A stretch of DNA of 64,000 nt from Hygrophila difformis (Eukaryota > Streptophyta > Magnoliopsida > Lamiales > Acanthaceae): NCBI GenBank assembly GCA_030278955.1, contig JAOANR010000011.1, positions 27,532,403-27,596,402 on the forward strand. Direction: 5' to 3'. The notes beneath the pieces are model-generated. The model was not told the origin of the DNA and made no database searches. It saw only the letters and a program-made list of their open reading frames with translations. Made by a program: the position numbers and the translations under genes. This document shows, piece by piece, positions 32,821 to 43,792 of the stretch. The number at the start of each line of letters is the position of its first letter. Positions within the stretch are counted from its first letter, which is position 1.

Positions 32821-34314
32821 ATGGCAAAAAACCAGGACATTCCCCCGATCTTACCAATAGACCAACCACCCAATAACCCTGGTAATGGAGCTGATGGGGG
32901 TATGGTAGAACACCCGAATCGTGTCAACAAGGAGGAAAATCTACCTAGTCCAAATCAGCAACAGTATCAGCAATTCCACCAACAACCGCCACCACCTCCT
33001 AACCAATATAACCACCGAAACCAAAATATACCAAACCAGCAATACCAGAATCAGGCGTTCAATCAAGACCAGTTTCAGAACAACCCTCATGATCCTGAAA
33101 ATCTGTTCCAACAGAATCCCAATTACCACCAGCAATACCAAAACCAAGCAGAGCAAGGAAATCAACAGCAGCAGGCAGCAGCTGATTTTATGCAGCCAAT
33201 CGTAGAGCCTTATCTGGATAGGCCTGGAAGAGCACAATTTCCTGCACGCAACTTCGAGCTCAAACCGGCACTCATTAATTTGGTGCAAAACAACCAATTC
33301 TGTGGTGCAGATCATGAGGATCCCCATGATCATCTCCAATCCTTCCTGGAGCTCTGCGATACAATAAAAAATCAGGGAGTCTCACCGGATGCTATAAGAC
33401 TGATGTTGTTTCCCTTTTCTTTGTTTAGTGGTGCCAGGGATTGGTATAAATCATTGCCCATAAATCAGAGGAGCACTTGGGCAGATTTGGTGAGGAGTTT
33501 TCTGTTGAAGTATTTTCCTGAATCAAAGATAGAGAAAGGACGAGCCAAGATTGGAGAGTTCAAGATGAAGCCGGACGAGTCATTGTATGACGCAAAGGAG
33601 AGGTTCTCCAGTCTCTTGAGGCGATGCCCCCAACACGGATATCAACCATGGGAGCGACTGAGGAAATTCTATGGAGGGCTCACCCATCCATGGAGAACGA
33701 TGTTGGACGCTACAGGCGGACGACATTTACTCCATTTGCCTATGGACCAAGCCTGGGAGAAGATTGAGACAATGTCTGTCAATAGATCTGTATTGAACAC
33801 TAATGAGAAGAAAGTGGACCCTCCTAGAAAAGTTTTTGTTGTGAGTGAAGGAAAGACAGATTTCGAGAAATTGCAGGAACAGGTAGCTGCAATACAGCTA
33901 GGACACGAAAAAGGAAAGGGAGCAGGCACTTCTCAGGCAGGAGCCTTATCTAGCCAAGTGCAAACACAGCAATCGGGAGCAATTTGTGGACTGTGTCAGG
34001 GACCACATCCAACTGACACATGCCAACAAATAGCTACCGAAAGCTGCAATTACGCAGGGAACTACCAGAATCGCCACCCCAACCTCTCCTATTCCAACAA
34101 CAATGCACTTAATGCGCATTTGTTGACACAACCAAATCAGCATAACCAGTTTGCAGAATTTCAGACCTCAGAATTTCAGACCTCAGAACTAAGGATTTGT
34201 TCAGCAGAGAGTACAAAACTTCCAGAATCAGAATCAGAACTTTCAACCCCATATCCAACAAAGGCCCAACCAAAACCAAGGCCAGAATTTCCAAAACTTC
34301 CAAGCCCAACCTGA
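32821..34314 (+). CDS. Gag polyprotein of the Athila-type element (N-terminal 497 residues)
   Basis: ATG at 32821, open for 497 codons. Residues 1-130 are a Gln/Asn/Pro-rich low-complexity tract. Residues about 150-340 are the retrotransposon gag domain (RPGRAQFPARNFELKPALI, DPHDHLQSFLELC, RDWYKSLP, KYFPESKIEKGRAKIGEFKM, LRKFYGGLTHPW). A zinc-knuckle-like CGLCQGPHPTDTC lies near residues 389-401, with spacing C-x2-C-x3-H-x4-C, one residue short of the usual form. It forms the particle that packages element RNA. A frameshift near 34170-34330 ends the true frame early. The last residues before 34314 are off-frame, and the C-terminal part continues in another frame at 34361. Confidence 0.9.
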   Translation: MAKNQDIPPILPIDQPPNNPGNGADGGMVEHPNRVNKEENLPSPNQQQYQQFHQQPPPPPNQYNHRNQNIPNQQYQNQAFNQDQFQNNPHDPENLFQQNPNYHQQYQNQAEQGNQQQQAAADFMQPIVEPYLDRPGRAQFPARNFELKPALINLVQNNQFCGADHEDPHDHLQSFLELCDTIKNQGVSPDAIRLMLFPFSLFSGARDWYKSLPINQRSTWADLVRSFLLKYFPESKIEKGRAKIGEFKMKPDESLYDAKERFSSLLRRCPQHGYQPWERLRKFYGGLTHPWRTMLDATGGRHLLHLPMDQAWEKIETMSVNRSVLNTNEKKVDPPRKVFVVSEGKTDFEKLQEQVAAIQLGHEKGKGAGTSQAGALSSQVQTQQSGAICGLCQGPHPTDTCQQIATESCNYAGNYQNRHPNLSYSNNNALNAHLLTQPNQHNQFAEFQTSEFQTSELRICSAESTKLPESESELSTPYPTKAQPKPRPEFPKLPSPT

Positions 34315-34960
34315 CCAGAATCAGCAATACAACCAAAAGCCACCATCCCGCCTGGAGAATTTGATGACCGAGTTTATTTCCAATCAAAGGGAGATAAACC
34401 AGCAGTTGCAGTCATCAATCAAAAATGTGGAGACACAGGTCACCCAGTTGGCTAAGGAATTGCAGAACAGGGGGAAGGGAACACTACCAAGCAGCACTGA
34501 AACCAACCCGCAATGCAAAGAAATCACTTTGCGGGGAGGCAAGACTCTGAAAGGAAACGTTGGATCCGCGAAGAAGAAAGCTATGAATGTAAAGGTTTCA
34601 TTGGAGGTAGAAAAGGAAAAGGAAAAGAATGAAGGAAATGAAAGTGTTGAACTGGTAAAGGACAAATCAGATGCAGCTAATCCGCAGGCTGAAGCTGCAA
34701 TTGAAGCTGAAAAGGGTATGGGTGAAGGTTACAACTTCCTTCTCTTTACCACCAAAAATTGATAATAATAAGTACATGCCAAGGGTGCCATACCCTGCAC
34801 ATCTTAAAAATAAGGAACATGACCTTAAATTTAAGAAATTTCTAGAACGGTTAAAGTCTGTAGAGATAACCATTCCTCTCGTGGAAATGATTTCAGAAAT
34901 GCCCACCTATGCTAAGTTCCTGAAAGAATTTCAGGGAAAAGGCAGGTAGAGCAGGAGGAG
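34315..34960 (+). pseudogene. Gag-pol junction of the Athila-type element, broken by frameshifts
   Basis: The reading continues in two further frames. One is about 34361-34740 (NLMTEFISNQREINQQLQ, then ITLRGGKTLKG and a Glu/Lys-rich tract). The next is about 34740-34940 (YMPRVPYPAHLKNKEHDL, then LKSVEITIPLVEMISEMPTY). A third shift at about 34940 returns to the pol frame. Athila elements normally carry gag and pol in one frame, so these are three separate lesions and not programmed shifting. The segment leads into the protease. Confidence 0.8.
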
Positions 34961-37900
34961 GTGAGCATGGGGTTATGTGCCATAGTTCAGAGGAAATTGC
35001 CCGAAAAGAAAGAAGACCCTGGATGTTGCACACTGCCAGTACAAATTGGAAAGGCCAAAGTGAGCATGGGGTTATGTGATCTAGGATCCAGCATCAACGT
35101 GATGCCTCTAGCCATGGCAATTCGCCTAAGGCTCGGAGAGATTGAACCGGTCAAGATGAAACTGCAACTGGCAGAGAGATCAATCACCAAACCCGTTGGA
35201 ATCCTCAAGGATGTGGTAGTCAAAACCGGCAAAGTTCTTTTCCCGGTTGACTTCATCAACCTTGACATTGAAGAGGACTCTGAAATGCCACTTATCTTGG
35301 GACGCCCGTTTCTGGCCACTGGCGGTGCATTGATTGATGCCACATCTGGAAGAGTCACGTTGAGGGTCGATGACAGAGAAATCTCCTTTGACATGGAGCA
35401 ACTGCAGAAGTTCCCGAATGAGGGATCTTGTTCCATTTTTGATGTAATAGAAAGTAGGTGTGAGGATGAGAACATAGACTCTGTGACTGTGATGACAGAC
35501 AATGTTTCAAAACAGGTACTGACGCCTGAAGGTGCCGAGCAACAAAGAAGCTGCAACGCTGTCCACTTCGAGGACCCTATCACTGGGGATCTTGAAGAAT
35601 TCGACGATGTTGAATTCACTCCGGAGGAGGAGGAGAGCACCACGGAAGAGGAAGTGGACCCTGTACTGACACAGGATCCTGAAGGTAAAGCTGATCTTTC
35701 ACCCCCAACCATTTCTCGCAAATTACTGCCTTCCGTTGAATGTCCGCCAGAGCTTGAACTTAAAATACTTCCGGATCATCTTAAGTACGTTTTTCTTGCT
35801 GAACATAAAAGATTACCGGTAATTGTGTCAGCCAAGCTGACACAAGAACAAGAAAAGGCTCTGGTAGACATTCTAAAGAAATATATACATGCAATTGGAT
35901 GGACCATTTCTGATATAAAAGGAATAAGCCCCTCTGTTTGCATGCACAGAATTTTAATGGAAGAGGAGTACAAGCCCTCTAGGCAACCACAAAGGCGTCT
36001 GAACCCCCACATGCAAGAAGTGGTAAGGAAAGAAGTTATCAAGCTCTTACATGCTGGTATCATCTATCCTATATCTGACAGCAAATGGGTTAGCCCAGTG
36101 CAGGTAGTACCTAAGCGTGGGGGGATGTGCATAACGACTAATGAGCAGGGAGAAGAAGTGGCGACACGTCCAGCGACCGGTTGGAGAGTTTGCATTGACT
36201 ACCGGAAGCTTAACACCGCTACGCGGAAGGATCACTTTCCCTTGCCGTTCATTGATCAGATGCTGGAGAGGTTGGTCGGGAGGGAGTATTACTTCTTTTT
36301 GGATGGGTACTCAGGCTACAATCAAATTGTAGTAGTTAGCGAAGATCATGATAAGACCACTTTCACATGCCCATATGGAACTTTTGCGTATAGGCGCATG
36401 CCTTTTGGACTTTGCAATGCGCCTGCCACTTTTCAACGATGCATGATGTCTATCTTCTCAGAATTTATCGAAAAATGCATTGAAGTTTTCATGGATGACT
36501 TCTCTGTGTATGGAGATACTTTTGATGAATGTTTGACAAATCTTGCAAAAATTTTAAAAAGATGCGAGGACACTAACCTAGTTTTGAACTGGGAGAAGTG
36601 CCATTCCATGGTCACCGAAGGAATAGTGTTGGGTCACCGCATCTCGCGCGCAGGCATCGAAGTCGATAGGGCCAAAGTCTCAGTCATATCCAACCTTCCA
36701 TTACCAAACTCAATAAAAGCGGTTAGGAGCTTCTTAGGGAATGCCGGTTTTTACCGGAGATTCATTAAGGATTTTTCTAAAATTGCCAAGCCGCTCACTA
36801 ATTTGCTTTGTAAAGAAAATTCTTTCTTAATAAATGAAGCGTGTGTTCAAGCATTTGACACGCTCAAGAATATGTTGATTTCTGCTCCAATAGTGCAACC
36901 ACCCGATTGGTCAATACCTTTCGAGGTAATGTGCGATGCAAGTGATCTCACTGTGGGTGCAGTTCTTGGGCAACATAAGGAAGGGAGACGCTGCGTGATT
37001 CATTACGCAAGTCACGCCCTGACTGAAGCCCAAGTCAATTACACCACCACGGAGAAAGAGATGTATGCTGTGGCTTTCGCGTTTGATAAATTCAGACAAT
37101 ACCTCATTGGTACGAAGACCATAGTATACACAGATCACTCTGCACTGAGATACTTGTTCAGCAAACAAGACGCCAAACCTCAATTAATCAGGTGGGTACT
37201 TTTGTTGCAGGAATTTGATATCATAATAAAAGATAGAAAAGGAAGAGACAATGGTGCTGCTGACCATTTGTCTCGAATAGAAAATGATAAAAATGAAATA
37301 GCCGTCAAAAATTTTCTGGACGAGCAACTGTTTGCCTTGCACCTTCATCAAGCTTGTCCATGGTTTTCCGACATTGCTAACTTTTTAGCATGTGGAATAA
37401 TCCCACCATTCCAGCACAAGAAACAAAAAGCAAGGTTCAACCGAGATGTAGTTGACTACTTCTGGGAAGATCCTTATCTCTTTAAGCATTGTGCAGATTC
37501 GATTATTAGACAATGTGTAACTGAGCACGAGGCTTATCAAATCGCTAAAAAATGTCATGAATCGGAATATGGAGGTCGCCATGGCCCCACTGGAACAGCT
37601 CACAAGGTGCTCGAGTGTGGTTTCTATTGGCCTACCATTTACGAGGATTGCAGGGCGTTTGTTAAGGCTTGCGACAGATGCCAAAGATTAGGGAATATCT
37701 CCAAGAGGGATGAAATGCCTCAAAAAGGAATCCTCACCCTTGAGATTTTCGATGTATGGGGTATTGACTTCATGGGACCATTCCCGACATCTGATGGGAA
37801 TCACTACATCTTGGTAGCTGTTGATTACGTGTCCAAGTGGGTCGAGGCGGTTGCGCTGCCAACCAACGATGGTCACCAAGTCATCAAATTTCTGAAAAAT

Positions 37901-38647
37901 AACATTTTCAATAGATTTGGTGTACCTAGGGTAATCATATCTGATGAAGGAACCCATTTTGTTAACAAAGCTTTTGCAAATCTTATGAGCAAAAGTGGGA
38001 TTCTCCACAAGATCGGCACGCCTTATCATCCCCAAACCAGTGGCCAAGTCGTGATATCAAACTGCGAAATCAAATATATACTCGAGGCCACTGTGGGGAT
38101 AACCCGCAAAGACTGGTCACGTAAGCTCAATGATGCTCTATGGGCATATCGCACTGCATTCAAGACTCCCATCGGGATGTCTCCATACAGGGTAGTCTTT
38201 GGAAAAGCCTGTCATTTGCCCGTAGAACTAGAGCACAAGGCTTACTGGGCCGTAAAAATGCTTAATTTTGACCCACGAGTTGCTCAGAGTAAGCGCAAGT
38301 TGGACCTCAATGAAATTGAGGAAATACGTGCGCAAGCTTATGAAAGCTCAAGGATTTACAAAGAGCGGACCCAGAAGTTACACGATCGTCGTATAAAGTC
38401 TAAACACTTTTATGTTGGCCAAAATGTCTTGTTATTCAATTCTAGGTTGAAGCTGTTCCCCGGAAAGTTTAGATCCAGATGGGAAGGGCCATACGAAGTG
38501 GTGCACGTGTTTGAAAGTGGAGCTGTCAGGATTCGAACTGACAAGGGAGAGCTGGTGGTGAATGGACAGAGACTGAAGGAGTACCTAGGACAGTTCGACC
38601 CCGAAAAAGAAGTTCAAACGATATCAGAGCCGGCCTATGCTCAATAA
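34961..38647 (+). CDS. Pol polyprotein: protease, reverse transcriptase, RNase H, integrase
   Basis: Open for 1228 codons, beginning at a GTG that is simply the first start-like codon after a frameshift. The frame is open upstream, so this is not a natural start. Protease: [15 protein letters not shown], active-site Asp40 in DLGSS. Reverse transcriptase about 350-570: [20 protein letters not shown] and the [10 protein letters not shown] catalytic motif near 510. RNase H about 650-770: [19 protein letters not shown] and [10 protein letters not shown]. Integrase from about 865: an HHCC zinc finger ending CDRCQRLG, then Asp936 (WGIDFMGPF) and Asp995 (IISDEGTHF). The third catalytic position, 35 residues on, is Val1031 (38051-38053) where the family has Glu. 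Integration by this copy's own enzyme is therefore unlikely although the frame is open. Confidence 0.95.
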   Translation: MSMGLCAIVQRKLPEKKEDPGCCTLPVQIGKAKVSMGLCDLGSSINVMPLAMAIRLRLGEIEPVKMKLQLAERSITKPVGILKDVVVKTGKVLFPVDFINLDIEEDSEMPLILGRPFLATGGALIDATSGRVTLRVDDREISFDMEQLQKFPNEGSCSIFDVIESRCEDENIDSVTVMTDNVSKQVLTPEGAEQQRSCNAVHFEDPITGDLEEFDDVEFTPEEEESTTEEEVDPVLTQDPEGKADLSPPTISRKLLPSVECPPELELKILPDHLKYVFLAEHKRLPVIVSAKLTQEQEKALVDILKKYIHAIGWTISDIKGISPSVCMHRILMEEEYKPSRQPQRRLNPHMQEVVRKEVIKLLHAGIIYPISDSKWVSPVQVVPKRGGMCITTNEQGEEVATRPATGWRVCIDYRKLNTATRKDHFPLPFIDQMLERLVGREYYFFLDGYSGYNQIVVVSEDHDKTTFTCPYGTFAYRRMPFGLCNAPATFQRCMMSIFSEFIEKCIEVFMDDFSVYGDTFDECLTNLAKILKRCEDTNLVLNWEKCHSMVTEGIVLGHRISRAGIEVDRAKVSVISNLPLPNSIKAVRSFLGNAGFYRRFIKDFSKIAKPLTNLLCKENSFLINEACVQAFDTLKNMLISAPIVQPPDWSIPFEVMCDASDLTVGAVLGQHKEGRRCVIHYASHALTEAQVNYTTTEKEMYAVAFAFDKFRQYLIGTKTIVYTDHSALRYLFSKQDAKPQLIRWVLLLQEFDIIIKDRKGRDNGAADHLSRIENDKNEIAVKNFLDEQLFALHLHQACPWFSDIANFLACGIIPPFQHKKQKARFNRDVVDYFWEDPYLFKHCADSIIRQCVTEHEAYQIAKKCHESEYGGRHGPTGTAHKVLECGFYWPTIYEDCRAFVKACDRCQRLGNISKRDEMPQKGILTLEIFDVWGIDFMGPFPTSDGNHYILVAVDYVSKWVEAVALPTNDGHQVIKFLKNNIFNRFGVPRVIISDEGTHFVNKAFANLMSKSGILHKIGTPYHPQTSGQVVISNCEIKYILEATVGITRKDWSRKLNDALWAYRTAFKTPIGMSPYRVVFGKACHLPVELEHKAYWAVKMLNFDPRVAQSKRKLDLNEIEEIRAQAYESSRIYKERTQKLHDRRIKSKHFYVGQNVLLFNSRLKLFPGKFRSRWEGPYEVVHVFESGAVRIRTDKGELVVNGQRLKEYLGQFDPEKEVQTISEPAYAQ

Positions 38648-39720
38648 AAAAATATATATACTTATATAATTATTTAGTACATAACATATTTATTTTTCTC
38701 GGACAATAAGTATCCAAAAATCAATTAAACATTTAGAGTACTAAGACTCTAAATGTGAGGATGTTGATATTTGGAGAAAAGTTAGTAATTTTCTTATGTT
38801 TATCTTGCAGGAATTCATGGAACCAACAAAAAGAAAGATAAAGCTTCAAAAACCAAGTTCCCGGTTGGATTAATACTAAATTTAATGGAAATTAATTTCG
38901 GAATTTAGAGAAATTTAAAATCCGGAATAAATCCATAAAATAGCATTGTTGATCCAACCTAATTTATGCAAGCAATTTATTATAGAGTGATATTTCTGTT
39001 TAGATATGTATATTCAGTATGTGTTTTTTTTTAAAGAAAATCTATAATTTCATAAAATGGTAAAAACTGGAAAATTTCCAAAATTTTTCTAAGTGTTGAA
39101 TGCGGTCTAATTTGCACCTCAATTCAATTCGTCTAAACCGAATTGTTTGAAACAGACCGCATCGGAGGTGTTGTCTTGGTAATTTTTACCAATTCGGTCT
39201 CCAAGCCAATTTGGTCTAGACCGAATTGGCCTAAGAGACCGAATTGAGCTTCCAATGCACATGTTCCATCCTTGCGTAAATATGGCCAAGTAACAATTCG
39301 GTCTATGGCAATTCGGTCTACACCGAATTGATTTTGAATAGACCGAATTGTTCTACAAAAGGCATTGTTTTTCCTCAGTCTCATCCATGCAAGTGACCAA
39401 TTCGGTCTAGACCGAATTGATTGAAAAGACCGAATTGCCTCACAAAAGCCCCCCCATTATTTTCCTAAGTACCCAATTCGGTCTTCTTACTGTGATTCGG
39501 TCTATAGATTAATTCGGTCTAGATCGAATTGATTTTAAAAGAGCGCATTGCAGTAAGTGTTTGTTTGTCTTTCCCCTCAATTCGGTCTCTATGCCAATTC
39601 GGTCTAGACCGAATTGGCCTAAGAGACCGAATCTCTCACAAGCACTTGGAGACCACATCAATTCGGTCTAGACCGAATTGATGGTTCGGTCTCCAATAGA
39701 CCGAATTGCCCCCTGTCCCA
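38648..39720 (+). other. Non-coding region after pol with a palindrome array
   Basis: No ORF of interest. At 38731-38770 a perfect 10-bp stem (CATTTAGAGT / ACTCTAAATG) is followed by GAGGATGTTGAT. From about 39118 to 39715 there are at least seven inverted pairs of AATTCGGTC/GACCGAATT, ending immediately before the F-box gene's TATA box. Confidence 0.8.
39118..39715. repeat. Array of AATTCGGTCTAGACCGAATT-type palindromes
   Basis: Seven or more inverted pairs (near 39128, 39195-39240, 39296-39350, 39400-39437, 39475-39532, 39580-39632 and 39658-39708). Several contain the perfect core GGTCTAGACC. Spacers differ, so it is not a satellite. The same motif fills blocks of both LTRs. Confidence 0.9.
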
Positions 39721-39725
39721 AACCC

Positions 39726-39732
39726 TATATAC
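39726..39732 (+). promoter_or_regulatory. TATA box of the F-box gene
   Basis: CTATATACT at about 39725, some 140 bases upstream of the ATG at 39869, followed by a CT-rich stretch typical of a plant transcription start and 5' UTR. It lies directly after the palindrome array. Confidence 0.5.
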
Positions 39733-39868
39733 TTTCTTTTCCCCCTCTTTTCCCTCACTTTCACTCTCCCACACTTAGACATTTTCCCAAACCCCCTCTC
39801 GCGAACTTCGTCTTCCTCGCGAAACCAGAGCTCGTATCCAAGTTTTACTCCGACCAAAGTGTTCAAAA

Positions 39869-41975
39869 ATGGCTTCATCGTCTTCCAATCCTAGTGGGAG
39901 TATAGGGTAAGTTCTCTGATTTTGTTTTCGCACCCTGTTTTCGCAAGTTCCAGTTTTGTGTTTTCTTCATTTTTGCGAAATCGATGATGGGAGGGGAATG
40001 GGAGTCTGTTTTCGTGTTGGGCGTGGTCGGAATATGGTCGGAAAAGGATGGGCATGATCGGAATGGGGTAGAACAGAGTAGTGCGAACTAGGGCTTTTTC
40101 TTTCTTTGGTTCGAACTGCCATTGTTGATGTTTTAAGTTCTCTGTGATGTTGGGGGATATCTATTTTGAAAATTTGGGTTTCAAAACCCTCAAAAATCTT
40201 ATCTTTATCTATTATGTGAATACTTTTTGCCATTGTTATTGTTTGTGCATAAACTGTGTTGCTTTTGTTTGTTATTTGAAAATGTGGAAATGGGTGAACA
40301 CAGAGATTATTTTTCCTCAACCACTGTGTTAATTTTTACCTACTGGATACTTGATAATGTTGTTGGATATGCATGTTGATACATGAATTTTGGCAATTAT
40401 TGGGGTGAATGGACTGTGTTCTTGTATGTTGTTTTGTGTTTGCATGTTACTGTGTGATAGAACATTCTTAATAAATGCTTTTGTGGGGTACCTGTTTACC
40501 ACAACTTGCAAACTCAACGGAAAAGTTGATGTTTGTATACACTGGAAACATGGTATTACAGACGAAACCATGCCAAAATTTTTCCTGACATGTGTTTTTC
40601 AAACACTATTGGCATGGCATCTATGTTTGAAAAGACAAAAAGTTGATAGGATTTTGCTTTTACTAAGTGTTTGACATGCTCAGTATTGGGATATGTGGGG
40701 AATAAACAAGTGTAGCAACTTTGCTCACTCATTAATACCCATTTCCCAAAACAAAATTCCAAATGGGGGACCACTCACACCCTCAACTTTATTAAATAAA
40801 CAAGTCAACACTTTCCATAAAATCCAAAAATAGCTTTTGTGTGAATGCATGCTTATTTCTTATTTTTATTTTTATTTTCCTTAGTCCATCACCTTATGCT
40901 AGTAATTACATAACTCATCATGTGTATTGATTCTTCATTATTGAATGTACATCTTCCCATTTCATATGATTTCAATCACTTTTAAAGTGATCAAAATGAA
41001 CTTTTCTTTTGTAGGCTCAATAGCCTATAAAAATTCTTTCTTTTGGTCCTTTGACCATTCAAAAATATTTAGACTATCTTTAGTCTAAGAAAAATTTGTA
41101 AGGGTCCAAGACCCTTATTCCCCTTATTTTTCTTACTTTTTAGTTGCAATAATTGTTAGATTCAATAATCTAACCTCTTGTCCTTTAGTTTGTAGTATAA
41201 CTCAATAATTTCAAGTAAAATCAATTAACTCACATTTAGAGCTTAGCTCAAAATGTGAGGATGTTGATTTTCCACTTGAATATTATTATCAGAAAACCGT
41301 TAAAAACACTTTCCCCATTTTCGCAGGGACATCATCCTTCCGGATCCAGTTCCAGAACAGGAAAGGACCGAACTACTGGACCTGCCAGTAGAACTTCTAG
41401 GAGAAATCCTGTCCCGTATAGGAGAGGACGACATCAAAAAGGTTTACGTTGTCAAAGAGGTATGCAAGAAGTTTAGGGCAGCATGTGATCTCCCAATAGT
41501 CTACAAGAGATGTGAACTATAGACCACCATCGTAAAGATGTGGCAGGTGGGAGTCCAAGGGCAGAAGGAGGAACTCATGCAAAAGTGTGTTGAAGCTGGC
41601 AATTATTACTTCCAGTTCGTACCAGCTCTACAAGCATTCGGAGCAGGTGATGAGGAAGGAGCCTGTGAATTGCTGAAACTAGGGATTGATGATAATCACA
41701 AAGCATCAATCTTTGTCAGGAGATTCATGCTACTCAGCAAGCTGGATAATGAACAGGTCCGTCAGGGAATAGCAATGATAGACAAGATGGTGACGGACGA
41801 ATCAATCATGGCATATGTGGGCAACAACGTCTTTGCATGGTTGATAGAAAGCCTGGAGACTCCTGATCTGTTCATTGACCAAGGACCCAGAGTCTACTGC
41901 CAAAGAGTGCTGGAGAACCAGGATGATTTGGGTGATTACTGCTTGCCCTGCAGCCTGACAAACTTCGTCCATTAG
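39869..41975 (+). pseudogene. F-box protein gene carried by the retrotransposon (one intron, one internal stop)
   Basis: Exon 1 (39869-39906) reads MASSSSNPSGSIG to a GTAAGT donor. The intron is 1420 bp, and exon 2 starts after TTTTCGCAG at 41327 in matching phase. The joined frame has an F-box (ELLDLPVELLGEILSRIGED, then KKVYVVKEVCKKFRAACDLP) at residues about 25-70. TAG follows at codon 78 (41520-41522), then an open tail to TAG 41973-41975 (GNYYFQFVPALQAFGAGDEE and CELLKLGIDDNHKASIFVRR). The layout resembles the plant F-box group of At2g35280/At1g67623, with F-box plus a Sel1-like GNxxAxxxxG region. F-box proteins recruit substrates to SCF ubiquitin ligases. It has its own TATA box and intron, so it was gained as genomic DNA. 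A host gene, not an env ORF, is the likeliest source. The stop makes this copy doubtful, though an F-box-only peptide is possible. Confidence 0.75.
41223..41266 (+). repeat. Second hairpin plus GAGGATGTTGAT module
   Basis: CACATTTAGAGC / GCTCAAAATGTG forms a 12-bp stem with one mismatch, followed by AGGATGTTGAT, closely repeating the module at 38731. It lies in the F-box intron. Confidence 0.8.
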
Positions 41976-43792
41976 AGCAGGATCTTCTTCCAGGGATAGG
42001 AGAAGAAGGGTGCGGAAGACAGACTCATTTGCAATGAGTCACTTTTGAGTAAATTAAACTGAAACTTCATTTAGGAGACCTTTTGAATTGCTTCTTGTGA
42101 AAACTTGATCCAAGTGTATAGCATCTCCTGTAACTAATATATTAATGGGTTTCTGTAAGTAAGGTCGTAGCTATAAGCCGAACATCGGTACTACGTGATG
42201 TAATTGTCGGAATGTTGTAATTTGGAATTAATCCTCCATGCTTCCCGCAAGAGAATTTCGTCTTGAGTTCTCAAAATATTTTGAAAAAGATGTGTGGCAG
42301 TCCAAGATGAATAAGTGACTGTCATGCAAAAAACAAAGCTGTAACATGCTTGCATGTTTATAGTATCTCTTTACTGCTTTCAATTAAATAACCGGCATAA
42401 AACGAGGATAAAATCTGTCACCTAAATTCACATGTTGAATTTAGGCTAAGGATGAAATTTTCAAACTATTAAATTGGGATAAAACAATTAAAAATATGCT
42501 TGATATAAATTTTCGAGGTTTTGAGCTATAAAAATCCAATGATATAATCACTTGGAAGAAAAACAAAATTTTCATGTTGAGAATTTGATTGAATAAAATG
42601 CAAGAATTTTTCAAAGGCTAAATTCAAGAATAAATGTATGATATGATCAAACCATACCTTGTGAGATCTGAGCCGAGTCATTTTTACTCATTATTTCTTT
42701 GATTGTGTGAAAATCAATTCGATTAAAGGACACTAGAACTTGCAATTGGGACCGATTCAAGACAATGCCATATTCCCGAAATCGAGCATATGATCGAGGC
42801 ACTTAGAAAAACCCAAAATTTTGGCATTTTTTTGAAATCCAAACCCAAAAATATTTTCCCTTTAGGAGTAACCACTCAGAGCCTTTAAGCCTAATTTTTC
42901 TTTGGAGCCACTATATTATTCCTAACTTTATAAAAAGACCAGGAAAATCAAACCCAAGTGTACACGAACCGATTCCATCAAGGCATTATAGTTTATGATC
43001 ATCAAAAATATATCATTCGGTATCCATAAACCGATCAAAAAAAGAAGAAAAAGAAGAAAAGAAAAGAAAAAGAAAAAGAGAAAAATGTTGAGACTCATTC
43101 AACAGAAATAAATTGCAATTGACAAAGCAAATTAGACAAAGTCTAATGTTTTGTCTAATGTCATGCAATAGAAAAGAAAAACAAAAGAAAGAAAGAGTTG
43201 TTGATGATCATAGATTTTAAATAAGAATATGCCAAGTTATGATGGAATGGGTTCGTGTCACTTTTTAGCCCAATAATATCCTTCCTTACCAAATGTTACA
43301 ACCGTATGCCCCGTTATAACCTTAAATAAGACATCGGGATCTCGATTTGAAGAAATGAGTAGGTGGCGAGTTGGTCTGATTGCAAGCCTGTGGGATAATT
43401 TAATTGAATTTGATTATGAGCGTGTTGTCTAAAATCCAATTTAAGAGTGAGTGAAATTTCCGTTTCTACTATATGTGAGGCTCTATTCTAATTGATCAAT
43501 GTTCATTTCATGCTTGAATTCAAAAATTAAACCAATTGAATTTTCTATATATATATATTCAAGAAGAATTAACAATAATGATTGATGTGTAAACCTGTTC
43601 AAGTGAGAAATATCATTCCATTAAACACTGCAATCAAGAAAGTTTAATACTTGTAATTTTGATTGTATTATCCCAATATAAAAAGAATGAAATTTTTGAA
43701 GCCACGCAAATGAATTGAATGTGCAGAGTCCATGCTCTTAGGAGCACTGATTCTGACTGCTCGGTGACAATCAGTATTAAATATGAGGATGT
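41976..43792 (+). other. Non-coding 3' region up to the 3' LTR, with polypurine stretches
   Basis: No ORF or family recognised. A long A/G-rich tract runs at about 43035-43090. The last bases before the LTR (AAATATGAGGATGT) form a weak polypurine tract, preceded by ACTGATT and AATCAGT pairing as a small stem. This is the expected plus-strand priming position. Confidence 0.65.

Noticed and set aside
34987..35721. A 244-codon ORF on the minus strand
   Set aside because: It lies wholly opposite the pol frame, whose protease motifs are unmistakable. It is an antisense shadow.
39118..39715. A CRISPR array or a satellite
   Set aside because: Spacers and repeat spacing are irregular, repeats are palindromic and variable, and the genome is a plant's.
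41538..41975. A retroviral env-like third ORF
   Set aside because: No signal peptide or membrane segment. The joined upstream exon shows an F-box, so it is a host-type gene.
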